In this document: positions 28,217-37,087 of the stretch, one piece after another
How the letters are laid out: the number at the start of each line of letters is the position of its first letter
How positions within the stretch are numbered: the stretch's first letter is position 1
Source of the DNA: Sphingopyxis yananensis
Lineage (GTDB): Bacteria > Pseudomonadota > Alphaproteobacteria > Sphingomonadales > Sphingomonadaceae
Reading direction: 5' to 3'
NCBI RefSeq assembly: GCF_020687785.1
Contig: NZ_JAJEWI010000003.1
Location: forward strand, 44,551 to 108,550
DNA length: 64,000 nt
Translations under genes and position numbers: made by a program
Notes under the pieces: model-generated
The model's database searches: none
Seen by the model: the letters and a program-made list of their open reading frames with translations, nothing else
What the model was told of the DNA's origin: nothing

Positions 28217-28824
28217 TGCCGCGGCGCACATTAGAGCCGGACGAAGAAATTTTGTGGCAACGGGTGGCGGCAACCGTCGACCCGATCCACAAGCGCGCCC
28301 GAAAACCGATGGCCCAGATGCTGGCCGATGTGTCGCCGCCGCCGCCCAAATTGCCGCGCACGCCGCTGCATTTGCCGTCGGCTACACCCTTTGGGTCTGG
28401 CAAGCCTCCGTCGATTAGCTTGCCGCCGCCGCGCCGGACCGCACATCAGGCCGCGACATTGGACGGCCATTGGGACCGCCGCTTGAAAAAAGGGCATGTG
28501 CGGCCCGACATGTCGATTGACTTGCACGGCCACACTTTGGCGTCGGCGCAGGCTTTGCTGGAACAATCTTTGGCCCGTGCGGTGATGCAGGGGGCGCGGA
28601 TATTGTTGGTGGTGGCGGGGCGGCTGCGTCCCGATGCCAGCCGATTGCCGATGACGGGCAGTGACAAACGCCCGCGCGGCGCGATTCGCGCTACTTTGCC
28701 GGATTGGCTGACGGCATCATCCTTTGCCGATCATATTGTCGCCTTGCGTCCCGCCCATGTGAATCATGGCGGGGCAGGGGCGGTTTACATCATTCTGCGC
28801 CGCGCGCGGGATGGGTGGGATTAG
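28216..28824 (+). CDS. Smr/MutS2 C-terminal domain protein
   Basis: It has 202 residues starting at the ATG that overlaps the mltA stop. A proline-rich first half (DVSPPPPKLPRTPLHLPS) leads to an Smr domain from about 95: SIDLHGHTLASAQALLEQSLARAVMQGARILLVVAGR through AIRATLPDWLTASSFADHIVALRPAHVNHGGAGAVYIILRR. The first conserved motif DLHG is intact; the usual TGxG turn is replaced by VAGRLRP. Smr domains nick DNA or cleave RNA; this one's activity is unknown. Third gene of a coupled operon. Confidence 0.88.
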   Translation: MPRRTLEPDEEILWQRVAATVDPIHKRARKPMAQMLADVSPPPPKLPRTPLHLPSATPFGSGKPPSISLPPPRRTAHQAATLDGHWDRRLKKGHVRPDMSIDLHGHTLASAQALLEQSLARAVMQGARILLVVAGRLRPDASRLPMTGSDKRPRGAIRATLPDWLTASSFADHIVALRPAHVNHGGAGAVYIILRRARDGWD

Positions 28825-28874
28825 GCCCTGACCCTAAGGGCAGCCTGTTTCGAGCTGCCCCATATCCTTATGCG

Positions 28875-30011
28875 TCAGGCCGCGAACACATGGCCCAAGA
28901 TGCGGCGGTAAATGGCCGTCAGTTGATGGAGGTCGGCCACTGCCACCGCTTCGTCCAATTTGTGCATGGTGGCGTTGCACAGGCCAAATTCCACTGTGGG
29001 GCATAGGGCCGACAAGAAGCGCGCATCCGATGTGCCCCCCGTGGTTGACAGTTCCGGCGTCAGGCCGGTTTCCTCATGAATCGCCGCCGACAAAATCGAC
29101 GATAACTCACCTGGCGGCGTCAGGAAGGATTCGCCGGAAATCACGCCGCGCACCTGTGTTTTGGGTTCGACCGCATGGGCGATGGCGGTGATGCGGTCGA
29201 CCAAGGCTTGTCCGCGATGTTCGTCGTTAAAGCGAATCGACAAACGCGCGCGCGCGGCGGCGGGAATGACATTGGTGGCGGGGTTGCCCACGTCCAAATC
29301 GGTGACTTCGATATTCGATGGCTGGAACCAGTCATTGCCTTGGTCCAACACAATAGCGTCAATGTCCGACAAAATGCGGATCAGCTTGGGGATCGGATTG
29401 TCGGCCAAGTGGGGATAGGCGACATGACCCTGCATCCCCGGCACCTCAATCCAAATATTCACCGACCCGCGCCGACCGATTTTGACCATATCGCCCAAGC
29501 GGTTCACCGATGTGGGTTCGCCCACAACGATAACGTCCGGCTTAATGCCGCGCACGGCCATATGCTCCATCAAGGCTTTGGTGCCAAAGGTGGCGGGGCC
29601 TTCTTCATCGCCCGTGATAATCAGGCTGATGGTGCCTGCCTGTGCTGGGATATCGGCAGCGGCGGCCACAAAAGCGGCGATACTGCCCTTCATATCCACC
29701 GCGCCGCGCCCATAAAGCATATCGCCGCGAATTTCCGGCGCAAAGGCATGGCTGGTCCAGCCTTCACCGGGGGGGACGACATCCAAATGGCCCGCAAAGC
29801 CAAAATGCTTGGGGCCTTGGCCTTGGCGGACGGCCAAGAGATTTTCGACCGGTCCATCCGGCGCTTCGCCGTCCACAAAGCGTTCGACCACAAAGCCCAA
29901 GGGTTTCAGCGCCGCTTCGAATCGATCAAAGACCGTTCCGGTGGCGGGCGAAATGCTGGGGGCGGCCATCAGGTCGATGGCAAGAGCGACAGGATCGATC
30001 AGCTTGGTCAT
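28875..30011 (-). CDS. dapE: Succinyl-diaminopimelate desuccinylase
   Basis: Zinc M20 enzyme of lysine and meso-diaminopimelate synthesis. It has 378 residues from the ATG at 30011 (MTKLIDPVALAIDLMAAPSISP). Metal and catalytic motifs: FGFAGHLDVVPPGEGW, YGRGAVDMKGSIAAF, LIITGDEEGPA (general-base Glu) and GGTSDARFL; the C-terminal CNATMHKLDEAV carries the last His ligand. Divergent from the cupin gene. Confidence 0.95.
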   Translation of the reverse strand: MTKLIDPVALAIDLMAAPSISPATGTVFDRFEAALKPLGFVVERFVDGEAPDGPVENLLAVRQGQGPKHFGFAGHLDVVPPGEGWTSHAFAPEIRGDMLYGRGAVDMKGSIAAFVAAAADIPAQAGTISLIITGDEEGPATFGTKALMEHMAVRGIKPDVIVVGEPTSVNRLGDMVKIGRRGSVNIWIEVPGMQGHVAYPHLADNPIPKLIRILSDIDAIVLDQGNDWFQPSNIEVTDLDVGNPATNVIPAAARARLSIRFNDEHRGQALVDRITAIAHAVEPKTQVRGVISGESFLTPPGELSSILSAAIHEETGLTPELSTTGGTSDARFLSALCPTVEFGLCNATMHKLDEAVAVADLHQLTAIYRRILGHVFAA

Positions 30012-30102
30012 AGCCCTTGCCTTTACGCTTGCCACAGGGACTTCGTCGAGCCAGCATTTGCAAAAAGAAAAGAGCAAAAAGCATGACGGGGAATGATGGA
30101 CG

Positions 30103-30570
30103 ATGCCCAAATTGGATTTAAGCCATATCGAGCAGACCAACCGAACGGGCTATCCCGCGCCCTTCGATGAACCCGTGCAGGGGCGCTGGTATCGGCGTTT
30201 GGCCCCGCCGACGGGATTGCAGGATTTCGCCGCTAGTCATGTGGTGTTGAAACCCGCCGCATGGTCGTCGCAGCGTCATTGGCATGATGGCGAGGATGAG
30301 ATGCTGATCATGATCGCTGGCGAGGCGGTGCTGATCGAAGATGAAGGCCGCACCATCATGCGGGCAGGTGACATAGCGGTGTGGCCCAAGGGCGTGAAAA
30401 ATGGGCATCATCTGATCAATGAAACCCAAGAGGATTGCGTTTTTGTCGCCATTGGGGGCGGCAAAAAACATGATATTGGCGGCGGCTATTCCGACATTGA
30501 TATGCTGTTCACACCAGACGGCTATTTCCGCAAAAATGGCACGGGATATGACACTGACCGTATCCCTTAA
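30103..30570 (+). CDS. Cupin-domain protein
   Basis: It has 155 residues. Cupin motif 1 is present as SQRHWHDGEDEMLIMIAGEAVLIEDEG (two His and a Glu for metal) and motif 2 as GDIAVWPKGVKNGHHLIN. Single-domain cupins bind a metal and have varied or unknown roles; the substrate is not deducible. The last four bases overlap the convergent GST gene. Confidence 0.8.
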   Translation: MPKLDLSHIEQTNRTGYPAPFDEPVQGRWYRRLAPPTGLQDFAASHVVLKPAAWSSQRHWHDGEDEMLIMIAGEAVLIEDEGRTIMRAGDIAVWPKGVKNGHHLINETQEDCVFVAIGGGKKHDIGGGYSDIDMLFTPDGYFRKNGTGYDTDRIP

Positions 30571-31247
30571 ACGGACCGATCGGTGGCCCCATCTTCATAT
30601 CGTTCGATGACCCAATCTTCGGCTTGGGCCCCGCCGATCCATTCTTGCATATGCGGGTGCTGGATGACCGCCATGGCATAGGCTTGTACGAAGCGCGGCA
30701 TGGGCAGGCTGTAGGTGATCAGGCGCGTGACGACGGGGGCGAACATCATATCGGCGGCAGACCAGTCGCCGAATAAAAAATCGCCATTTTGACCATAGCG
30801 GGCGCGGGCCTGTAGCCAAATTTGATACAATCGTTCCAATTCGGCCGTGACATCCGCGCTGATGGGCGCGGCAGGGTAGATGCGGCGGATATTCATACTA
30901 TGTTCGCGGCGCAGCGCGGCAAAGCTGCTGTGCATTTCGGCCGCCATCGATCGTGCCATGGCGCGGGCGCCCGTGTCGCTGGGCCAAAAGGCGCGATTGT
31001 TTTGCGTCAGATCGTTGAGATGTTCGATGATCGCAAGACTATCCCACACGACGATATCGTCGCCATCCCACAAGATGGGGACTTTGCCGCCCGATGGGGC
31101 GAATTCATCGCCTTCGCGCCGGCGGGACCAATTTTCATCATAGAGGGGAACGGTCACTTCCTCGAACGAAAGGCCGCTATGTTTCACAGCGAGCCAGCCG
31201 CGCAGGCTCCAACTGGAATAGGCTTTGTTACCGATAAACAGCTTCAT
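30567..31247 (-). CDS. Glutathione S-transferase family protein
   Basis: It has 226 residues from the ATG at 31247 (MKLFIGNKAYSSWSLRGWLAVKHSG). Thioredoxin-fold N-terminus with the SSWS catalytic-type serines, KVPILWDGDDIVVWDSLAIIEHL (cis-Pro and glutathione-gamma-Glu site), then the all-helical domain with DFLFGDWSAADMMFAPVVTRL. The start codon lies within one arm of a 10-base-stem hairpin (31245-31270), so translation may be controlled or the hairpin may end engB transcription. Confidence 0.88.
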   Translation of the reverse strand: MKLFIGNKAYSSWSLRGWLAVKHSGLSFEEVTVPLYDENWSRRREGDEFAPSGGKVPILWDGDDIVVWDSLAIIEHLNDLTQNNRAFWPSDTGARAMARSMAAEMHSSFAALRREHSMNIRRIYPAAPISADVTAELERLYQIWLQARARYGQNGDFLFGDWSAADMMFAPVVTRLITYSLPMPRFVQAYAMAVIQHPHMQEWIGGAQAEDWVIERYEDGATDRSV

Positions 31248-31270
31248 GCCCCCCATCATCGGGGGGCATG
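31245..31270. repeat. Perfect inverted repeat covering the GST start codon
   Basis: CATGCCCCCC and GGGGGGCATG arms around ATCATC. In mRNA on the minus strand it would hide the GST ribosome-binding G tract and AUG. It follows the engB stop by 9 bases, so it could be an engB terminator, but there is no T run. Confidence 0.7.
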
Positions 31271-31279
31271 AAGCAAAGA

Positions 31280-31939
31280 TCAACTCTCTACTGCTTCCAA
31301 GACGGCGGCCCGCAATTCCGCAATGCCCATGCCCTTTTCACTGCTAGTCGCAATGACTTGCGGGTGAGCAGCGGGGTGCTTGCGGGCTTCGGCCTGCGTC
31401 GCGGCCAGCACTTTTTCCAATTCCGACGCTTTGATTTTGTCGGTCTTGGTCAGCACCATGCGATAGCTGACGGCGGCTTCGTCCAACATGGCCAGCACGT
31501 CGAGGTCGACGTCTTTGATACCATGACGGCTGTCGATCAGCACCAATGTGCGTTTCAGCACTTGGCGGCCGCGCAGATAGTCATTCACCAAGAAACGCCA
31601 TTTCTTGACGACATCCTTGGGGGCTTTGGCAAAGCCATATCCGGGCATGTCGACCAAGCGGAACACCAGCGGATTGCCGACGTCGAAATAGTTCAGCTCT
31701 TGCGTGCGGCCCGGTGTGACGGACGTGCGCGCCAAGCTTTTGCGGTTGGTCAGGGCATTGAGCAAAGATGATTTGCCAACATTGGAACGGCCCGCAAAGG
31801 CAATTTCCGGCACGCTTGGTGCCGGAAGATGTTCCAAAGCTGGGGCAGATTTCAGAAATTCAATCTGCCCCATGAACAGCTTGCGCGCTCGTTCTTCGAG
31901 CATCGCAGACATGGGTTCGGGATGGATCGCCTCGCTCAC
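31280..31939 (-). CDS. engB: Ribosome biogenesis GTPase YihA/YsxC
   Basis: Essential GTPase in 50S assembly. It has 219 residues: G1 GRSNVGKS (50-57), G2 TPGRTQ, G3 DMPGYG (97-102), G4 TKTD (164-167), and G5-like ATSSEKGMG. Its ATG overlaps the yidC stop, completing the rpmH-rnpA-yidD-yidC-engB order. Confidence 0.96.
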   Translation of the reverse strand: MSEAIHPEPMSAMLEERARKLFMGQIEFLKSAPALEHLPAPSVPEIAFAGRSNVGKSSLLNALTNRKSLARTSVTPGRTQELNYFDVGNPLVFRLVDMPGYGFAKAPKDVVKKWRFLVNDYLRGRQVLKRTLVLIDSRHGIKDVDLDVLAMLDEAAVSYRMVLTKTDKIKASELEKVLAATQAEARKHPAAHPQVIATSSEKGMGIAELRAAVLEAVES

Positions 31940-33699
31940 TTCGCTGCTGCCTGCTTCAGCGCAGGAAACTTACGATACATCCACTGTTGCTGCGCGATCG
32001 ACAGGATGTTGTTAGTGATCCAGTACAGCAGCAAACCAGCCGCAAAGGGTGCCATGATGAACATGAACAGCCAAGGCATGATCTTGAACACCTGCTGCTG
32101 GATCGGGTCCGTGGCAGGCGGGTTCAGGCTGAATTGCAGGTGCATGGTGATACCCAGAATCAGCGCCAGCACGCCCAAGCTGAGCAAGGATGGCGGGGTG
32201 AAGTCCAGATAGCCGAACAGATTCAGGAAGGTCGCAGGGTCTTGCGCCGACAAATCCTTGATCCACAAAATGAACGGCTGATGGCGCATTTCAATCGCCA
32301 GCATCAACACTTTGTACAGCGCATAGAAAATCGGAATCTGAATCAGGATCGGCAAACAACCCGCCAGCGGATTGATTTTTTCATCCTTGTACAGCTTCAT
32401 CAATTCCTGCTGCATCTTGGGTTTGTCGTTTTTATACCGTTCTTGCAGCGCCTTCATCTTGGGTTGAACGACGCGCATTTGGGCCATGCTGTGGAACTGG
32501 CGGTTCGCGATAGGGAACATCGCGGCACGGATCAGAACGGTCAGCATCATGATTGCAAAGCCAAAATTACCGACTTGATGGAACAACCAACTCAGCAGTT
32601 TGAAGATAGGAACCGCGAAAAATTCAAACCAACCCCAGTCGATGGCGTTGGATAAACGTGTGATGCCTTGATCGTCCTGATAAGCAGACAGGACAGCCAT
32701 TTCCTTGGCACCCGCGAAAATGCGGCTGGTGGTCGTCACTTGTTGGCCGGCGGCAATTTGCGTGAAGTCGCGGGCGAACAAAGTTTGATATGTGTTGGCA
32801 GCAGGCGAACTGATCGCGGCCGTGACGCGTTCACCCTTGGCAGGGACCACAGCGGCCAGCCAATATTTGTCCGTGAAGCCCAACCATGCGGCGCTGTTGT
32901 AACGCACGCTGCGGCCCGATGCCTTTTCGACATCGTCATAATCGACGTCAAACACCGATTTGCCGTCCAAATAGCCAGTAGGGCCAACATGGATGGTCCA
33001 GCTATCTTGTTCATGCGGGTCCGTTGGTTTGCCAGCACGGTCGATCAACGCAAAGCTGCTGGCCGAAATGGGCGCAGCGCCCGTGTTGGCGATTGTCTGT
33101 TTCGCGGTGATCAAATAATTTTGATCAATGCTATATTCGATACGGAAGGTCTGGCCGGTGCCGTTATTCCAGCTGAGTGTGACCGGCGTGGTCGGCGTCA
33201 GCTTGGCGGCGCTGGCTGTCCACAATGTGTTGGCACCTGGAACATTCACCCGCTGCGCAGACCAGCCGATGCTGGCGAAATAGGCGCTGGGCGAACCGGC
33301 TGGCGCGAACAAGCGGACCGGCGGCGAGTCTTTCTTAATGGTCTGGCGATATTTCGTCAGGGTGATGTCGTCGATTCGCGCACCCACCAAATTGATCGAC
33401 CCGCTGAGCGAGGGTGTTTCAATCGCGACGCGTTGACCCTGTGCCAGAACTTGCTCGACGGGACGGATGCTGGCTGGGCTGTTGGTCTGCGTGTTGGGCA
33501 GCGCCGGTTGGCCAGCAATATCCGCCGGCGTACCGCTGGTGCCAGCGGCGGGGGCTGCGGCGCCCGTATCGCCAGCCACATTGGCCGTTACGTCGGGCTT
33601 GCTAGGGGTAGGGAAAAATCGCTCGGCAATGAAATTCCAGCCCAGCAGCACAGCTACAGACAGGAGGATCGCCGCGAATAAATTGCGCTTATCGTCCAC
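31936..33699 (-). CDS. yidC: Membrane protein insertase YidC
   Basis: Inserts inner-membrane proteins alone or with SecYEG. It has 587 residues: TM1 [27 protein letters not shown], a periplasmic beta domain (about 60-360), and the conserved C-terminal five-helix core ([104 protein letters not shown]). The core arginine is present in VLIRAAMFP. Confidence 0.96.
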   Translation of the reverse strand: MDDKRNLFAAILLSVAVLLGWNFIAERFFPTPSKPDVTANVAGDTGAAAPAAGTSGTPADIAGQPALPNTQTNSPASIRPVEQVLAQGQRVAIETPSLSGSINLVGARIDDITLTKYRQTIKKDSPPVRLFAPAGSPSAYFASIGWSAQRVNVPGANTLWTASAAKLTPTTPVTLSWNNGTGQTFRIEYSIDQNYLITAKQTIANTGAAPISASSFALIDRAGKPTDPHEQDSWTIHVGPTGYLDGKSVFDVDYDDVEKASGRSVRYNSAAWLGFTDKYWLAAVVPAKGERVTAAISSPAANTYQTLFARDFTQIAAGQQVTTTSRIFAGAKEMAVLSAYQDDQGITRLSNAIDWGWFEFFAVPIFKLLSWLFHQVGNFGFAIMMLTVLIRAAMFPIANRQFHSMAQMRVVQPKMKALQERYKNDKPKMQQELMKLYKDEKINPLAGCLPILIQIPIFYALYKVLMLAIEMRHQPFILWIKDLSAQDPATFLNLFGYLDFTPPSLLSLGVLALILGITMHLQFSLNPPATDPIQQQVFKIMPWLFMFIMAPFAAGLLLYWITNNILSIAQQQWMYRKFPALKQAAAK

Positions 33700-33743
33700 G
33701 CTCGTTCGTCTCTCTTCAGTATCTTGCGGGGGAAGGGTGCTTG

Positions 33744-33956
33744 TTACGGCACCGGATCATGGCCGTGGCCTCCCCAAGGATGGCAGCGCAATAGCCTTTT
33801 TATAGCCAACCAGCCACCCTTGATCGCACCATAGCGTTTCAGGGCTGTAATTGCATAGGCGCTGCAGGATGGCGAATAGCGGCACGATGGTGGCAAAATG
33901 CGCGATGGTCCGATTTGCCACAGGCGAGCGATGAAGATGAGCAGGCGGGCCAACAT
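33744..33956 (-). CDS. yidD: Membrane protein insertion efficiency factor YidD
   Basis: It has 70 residues: ARLLIFIARLWQIGPSRILPPSCRYSPSCSAYAITALKRYGAIKGGWLAIKRLLRCHPWGGHGHDPVP. The CRYSPSCSAYA and RLLRCHPWGGHGYDPVP-type signatures with three cysteines define the family (formerly YidD/DUF37). It lies between rnpA (17-base gap) and yidC (44-base gap), as expected. Confidence 0.95.
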   Translation of the reverse strand: MLARLLIFIARLWQIGPSRILPPSCRYSPSCSAYAITALKRYGAIKGGWLAIKRLLRCHPWGGHGHDPVP

Positions 33957-33973
33957 GCTGGGCTTACCCCCTT

Positions 33974-34564
33974 TTATTCCCCAGCGTCATGCCCCGGATT
34001 CGCGGGTTTCAAATTGGGGGCTGGCGATGAATATGGGGTCTGCGACCCTGGTATCGCAAGCGATACGTCGGTTTCGCTACCCTTTTTCTTGCGAATGCGG
34101 GGAACGGCGCGTGGGCGGTGGGGGTTGGGATCTGCCTGTCCGCTTGTTTGGCCGCTCTGCGGGGCTGATTTGCCAGATTTGCGGCGGCCGCCATGATAAG
34201 GGCGTGTGTCCACCGTAATGCCTTGTTCCAATTTCTTGGTAGCACGACGAAGGGCAGAGGATAATTGGTCCCCCAAATCGGAAAAGCCGATATCATTACC
34301 GCCTGGCCGACCAATGAGAACATGGTCACAGCCTGCTATGCCGTTTTCGGGCAAAATTTCGCGCGCCAACGCGCGCATCCGGCGCTTCATCCGGTTACGC
34401 GTGACGGCGTTGCCAACTTTTTTGCTGACGGTATAGCCAATGCCCAGCTGTTCATTCCCATCGTCGCGCTTGCGAACCAACAGGACAAAGCCGGGCACGG
34501 GAAAGCGAAGGCCGCGATTAGCAGCCAGAAATTCGCTTCTTTTGGCAAGAGTTCGCACCAGCAT
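33974..34564 (-). CDS. rnpA: Ribonuclease P protein component with long C-terminal tail
   Basis: Protein cofactor of RNase P in tRNA 5' maturation. I take the ATG at 34564 (MLVRTLAKRSEFLAANRG); a TTG at 34582 is possible. It has 196 residues against about 120 usual. The RNR motif is VGNAVTRNRMKRRMRAL. After about residue 120 an extra basic, Pro/Gly/Ser-rich segment follows (RPYHGGRRKSGKSAPQSGQ, HRPRAVPRIRKKKGSET), likely disordered. It follows rpmH by 21 bases. Confidence 0.94.
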   Translation of the reverse strand: MLVRTLAKRSEFLAANRGLRFPVPGFVLLVRKRDDGNEQLGIGYTVSKKVGNAVTRNRMKRRMRALAREILPENGIAGCDHVLIGRPGGNDIGFSDLGDQLSSALRRATKKLEQGITVDTRPYHGGRRKSGKSAPQSGQTSGQADPNPHRPRAVPRIRKKKGSETDVSLAIPGSQTPYSSPAPNLKPANPGHDAGE

Positions 34565-34585
34565 GGCCGGTGCAACCCCCAAAAA

Positions 34586-34720
34586 TTAAGCCGACAGCTT
34601 CTTGCGGCCGCGGGCACGGCGGGCTGCAAGAACCTTGCGGCCGCCAACAGTGGCCTTGCGGGCGCGGAAGCCGTGACGGCGCTTGCGCACAAGGCGGCTT
34701 GGTTGATAAGTGCGCTTCAT
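34586..34720 (-). CDS. rpmH: 50S ribosomal protein L34
   Basis: Found by translating the minus strand: [17 protein letters not shown] followed by [20 protein letters not shown] and GRKKLSA, 44 residues ending in TAA. This is textbook L34, and it precedes rnpA as usual. Too short to be seen by length-based gene finding. Confidence 0.97.
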   Translation of the reverse strand: MKRTYQPSRLVRKRRHGFRARKATVGGRKVLAARRARGRKKLSA

Positions 34721-34817
34721 CGCGGTGTCCCCAAATCTCTTCGGTCGAAATAAAAAAAAGGCCGCCGCAAGCGGGCGACCGCATTGATGGGCCGATTAAG
34801 CGAGAGTCGGGCCAAAG

Positions 34818-35156
34818 TCAATTGTCATGGTGTAAAGATTCCATCTGCTTAGAATCCATTTGGTCCCTCGCGCTGCGCCGCGCGGCTGTAGGGCGGCGCA
34901 TAACCCTGTCTGTCCACGCGCCATATTTGGGATGACGAATTTTGAAACGGACATAGCGGCGCTTGGCCCATTGGCTGTTTTGCAAGCATAGCATCATACC
35001 CAGCGGAAAGAGAATCAGCCCACCTGGCCCCGGCAAAACCCCAATAATTGGCGAAATAATGACCAGTCCCACGCCCGATGAAAACAGCATGAGCCGTATT
35101 TGGGGGGAGCGTTGGCCGCGCCGAGGGGAAGGTTTTTTGTCCATGGCCATGGTCAA
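34818..35156 (-). CDS. Small membrane protein, PGPGW-like
   Basis: It has 112 residues, or fewer if the ATGs at 35150 or 35144 are used. A basic start (DKKPSPRRGQRSPQIR) leads to two close hydrophobic helices LMLFSSGVGLVIISPIIGVLPGPGGLILFPLGMMLCLQNS, joined by PGPGG, then RRYVRFKIRHPKYGAWTDRVMRRP. The PGPG turn between two helices resembles the PGPGW family of putative membrane proteins. Role unknown; next to rpmH but 97 bases away. Confidence 0.7.
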   Translation of the reverse strand: MTMAMDKKPSPRRGQRSPQIRLMLFSSGVGLVIISPIIGVLPGPGGLILFPLGMMLCLQNSQWAKRRYVRFKIRHPKYGAWTDRVMRRPTAARRSARDQMDSKQMESLHHDN

Positions 35157-35299
35157 TTGGGGGCGGGTGGACGGTGCCGCAAGGGGCTGGTGCGACGAAA
35201 TAGGCCCATGGCTTCGATGAACGGAGGCGGGATTATTTTTTGTCGGCCATCACGTAAAAATATTGTGCTGCTATGGGTTTAGGGCAATTTTTCTTCAAA

Positions 35300-35491
35300 T
35301 TACACCGCGACGCCGCGCGGCGACGGATCGTGATTCGTGACCAAAGCCTGTTGGCGGCGTTGCGGCTGGCTGGGGCTTTGATGGCAAATTAGCCATTTTC
35401 CATTCATCGCGAACACGGCACACAGGCAGGGGGTGCGGCGGAAATTGCCGCGAATCACATATTCAAACGGCGTTTGCTGCGCCGAACTCAT
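35300..35491 (-). CDS. Possible small protein, unknown
   Basis: A 63-residue frame MSSAQQTPFEYVIRGNFRR continuing TPCLCAVFAMNGKWLICHQ and ending in a Gln/Arg-rich tail. Third positions are strongly G/C-biased like real genes here, and it fills an otherwise empty 343-base gap (35157-35499). It has CxC and C plus aromatic residues but no known motif, and no Shine-Dalgarno is seen. It would be transcribed away from comM. Confidence 0.35.
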   Translation of the reverse strand: MSSAQQTPFEYVIRGNFRRTPCLCAVFAMNGKWLICHQSPSQPQRRQQALVTNHDPSPRGVAV

Positions 35492-35499
35492 TTGGGGGA

Positions 35500-37014
35500 A
35501 TGAGGATGGTCGCGATTGCATCGACAGTGGCTTTTCTGGGGCTAGAGGCGCGAAGCGTAGAGGTTCAGTGCCAAATATCATCGGGCGTGCCCGCATTTGC
35601 CATTGTGGGGTTGGCCGACAAAGCGGTGGGAGAAAGCCGCGAGCGCGTGCGGGGCGCCTTGGCGGCGATTGGCTTGTCGCTGCCGCCCAAGCGGATCACG
35701 GTCAATCTATCGCCTGCAGACTTGCCCAAAGAGGGGTCGCATTATGATTTGCCGATTGCGCTGGCGCTGCTGGGGGCGATGGGCGTTGTCGACCAAGAAA
35801 GCTTGTCATCCTTTGTGGTCGTCGGGGAATTGGGCTTGGATGGCCGTGTGGCGGGCGGCCAAGGGGTGCTGCTGGCCGCGCTGCACGCCGCTGAGACAGA
35901 GCGCGGGCTGATCTGCCCCGCTGCGCAAGGACCAGAGGCCGCTTGGGCGGGCGAGTTGGACATTGTCGCCGTGCCCGATTTGCTATCCTTGTTGAATCAC
36001 TTACGCGGCATAGCTTTATTACCGGCCCCTACGATGGGCGAGGTAGAAACCATAGTGGACGGGCCATGCCTGTCGCAAGTGAAGGGGCAAGAAGTCGCCA
36101 AGCGGGCCTTGGAAATTGCCGCAGCGGGCGCGCATAATTTACTCATGAGCGGCCCACCGGGGGCGGGGAAATCTTTGTTGGCCAGTTGCTTGCCATCGAT
36201 TCTGCCGCCCCTTTCTCCCACCGAGGCCTTGGAAGTGTCGATGATATCATCGGTGTCGGGCGGGCTGGAACAAGGACGGATGACCCGCGCTCGCCCCTTT
36301 CGCGCACCGCATCATAGTGCATCAATGGCGGCCTTGGTTGGCGGCGGCCTGCGCGTAAAGCCCGGTGAAGTGAGCTTGGCGCATTTGGGCGTTTTATTTT
36401 TGGATGAACTGCCGGAATTTCAACGCATGGTGCTGGATTCGCTGCGCCAGCCATTGGAAAACGGCGAAGTGACGGTGGCACGGGCCAATGCGCATATGAC
36501 CTTTCCGGCGCGGGTGCAGTTAATTGCGGCGATGAACCCTTGCCGGTGCGGATATTTGGGGGATGCCGCCTTGGCGTGCAGCCGCGCACCGCGCTGCGCT
36601 ATGGATTATCAAGCCAAATTATCGGGTCCGTTGCTCGACCGCATCGATTTGCATGTGGAAATATCGGCGGTGTCGGGGGCGGACTTGCTTCATTCTGCGC
36701 CCAGCGAAACCAGTGCAGCCGTGGCTGCGCGGGTGGCTATGGTGCGGGAACGGCAGGCCGAGAGATTTTCCGGCACCACCACGCGCAGTAACGCCGAGAT
36801 GGGCGGGGCATGTTTGGACCAGCACTGCCAATTGGACTCGGCAGGACAAAAGTTAATGGAAGATGCGACGGATCGCCTGCGATTGACCGCGCGCGGATTT
36901 ACCCGAATTTTACGGGTCGCGCGTACAATTGCGGATATGGCAGGCAGCGGAACCATCTCTCGGCTTCACCTTGGCGAAGCTTTGAGCTATCGTCGTCAAA
37001 CGCCACGAAGTTAA
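35500..37014 (+). CDS. comM: YifB/ComM-family Mg-chelatase-like AAA+ ATPase
   Basis: Hexameric helicase promoting branch migration during natural transformation in species where studied. It has 504 residues: N-terminal Lon-protease-like ChlI domain (AFAIVGLADKAVGESRERVRGALAAIGL, PKRITVNLSPADLPKEGSHYDLPIALALL), Walker A SGPPGAGKS at about 215-223, RPFRAPHHSASMAALVGGG, Walker B-like GVLFLDELPEF, arginine-rich sensor region, and cysteine pair NPCRCGYLGD...CSRAPRC. The start is the ATG at 35500 or 35506, with TGGGGGA upstream. Confidence 0.93.
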   Translation: MRMVAIASTVAFLGLEARSVEVQCQISSGVPAFAIVGLADKAVGESRERVRGALAAIGLSLPPKRITVNLSPADLPKEGSHYDLPIALALLGAMGVVDQESLSSFVVVGELGLDGRVAGGQGVLLAALHAAETERGLICPAAQGPEAAWAGELDIVAVPDLLSLLNHLRGIALLPAPTMGEVETIVDGPCLSQVKGQEVAKRALEIAAAGAHNLLMSGPPGAGKSLLASCLPSILPPLSPTEALEVSMISSVSGGLEQGRMTRARPFRAPHHSASMAALVGGGLRVKPGEVSLAHLGVLFLDELPEFQRMVLDSLRQPLENGEVTVARANAHMTFPARVQLIAAMNPCRCGYLGDAALACSRAPRCAMDYQAKLSGPLLDRIDLHVEISAVSGADLLHSAPSETSAAVAARVAMVRERQAERFSGTTTRSNAEMGGACLDQHCQLDSAGQKLMEDATDRLRLTARGFTRILRVARTIADMAGSGTISRLHLGEALSYRRQTPRS

Positions 37015-37087
37015 TCAAACTTAACCGCCTGAATATAAACAGGGCTTCGCGACTCGCGGTTGAGATTAGGTTTGAAGCGAATTAAAT

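Noticed and set aside
35500..37014. comM as a magnesium chelatase for bacteriochlorophyll
   Set aside because: The N-terminal Lon-like domain and cysteine pattern fit YifB/ComM; no bch genes are near.
37015..37087. CtrA-type site TTAATCAAACTTAAC before the diguanylate cyclase
   Set aside because: The spacing between TTAA halves is six, not the seven of the CtrA consensus.
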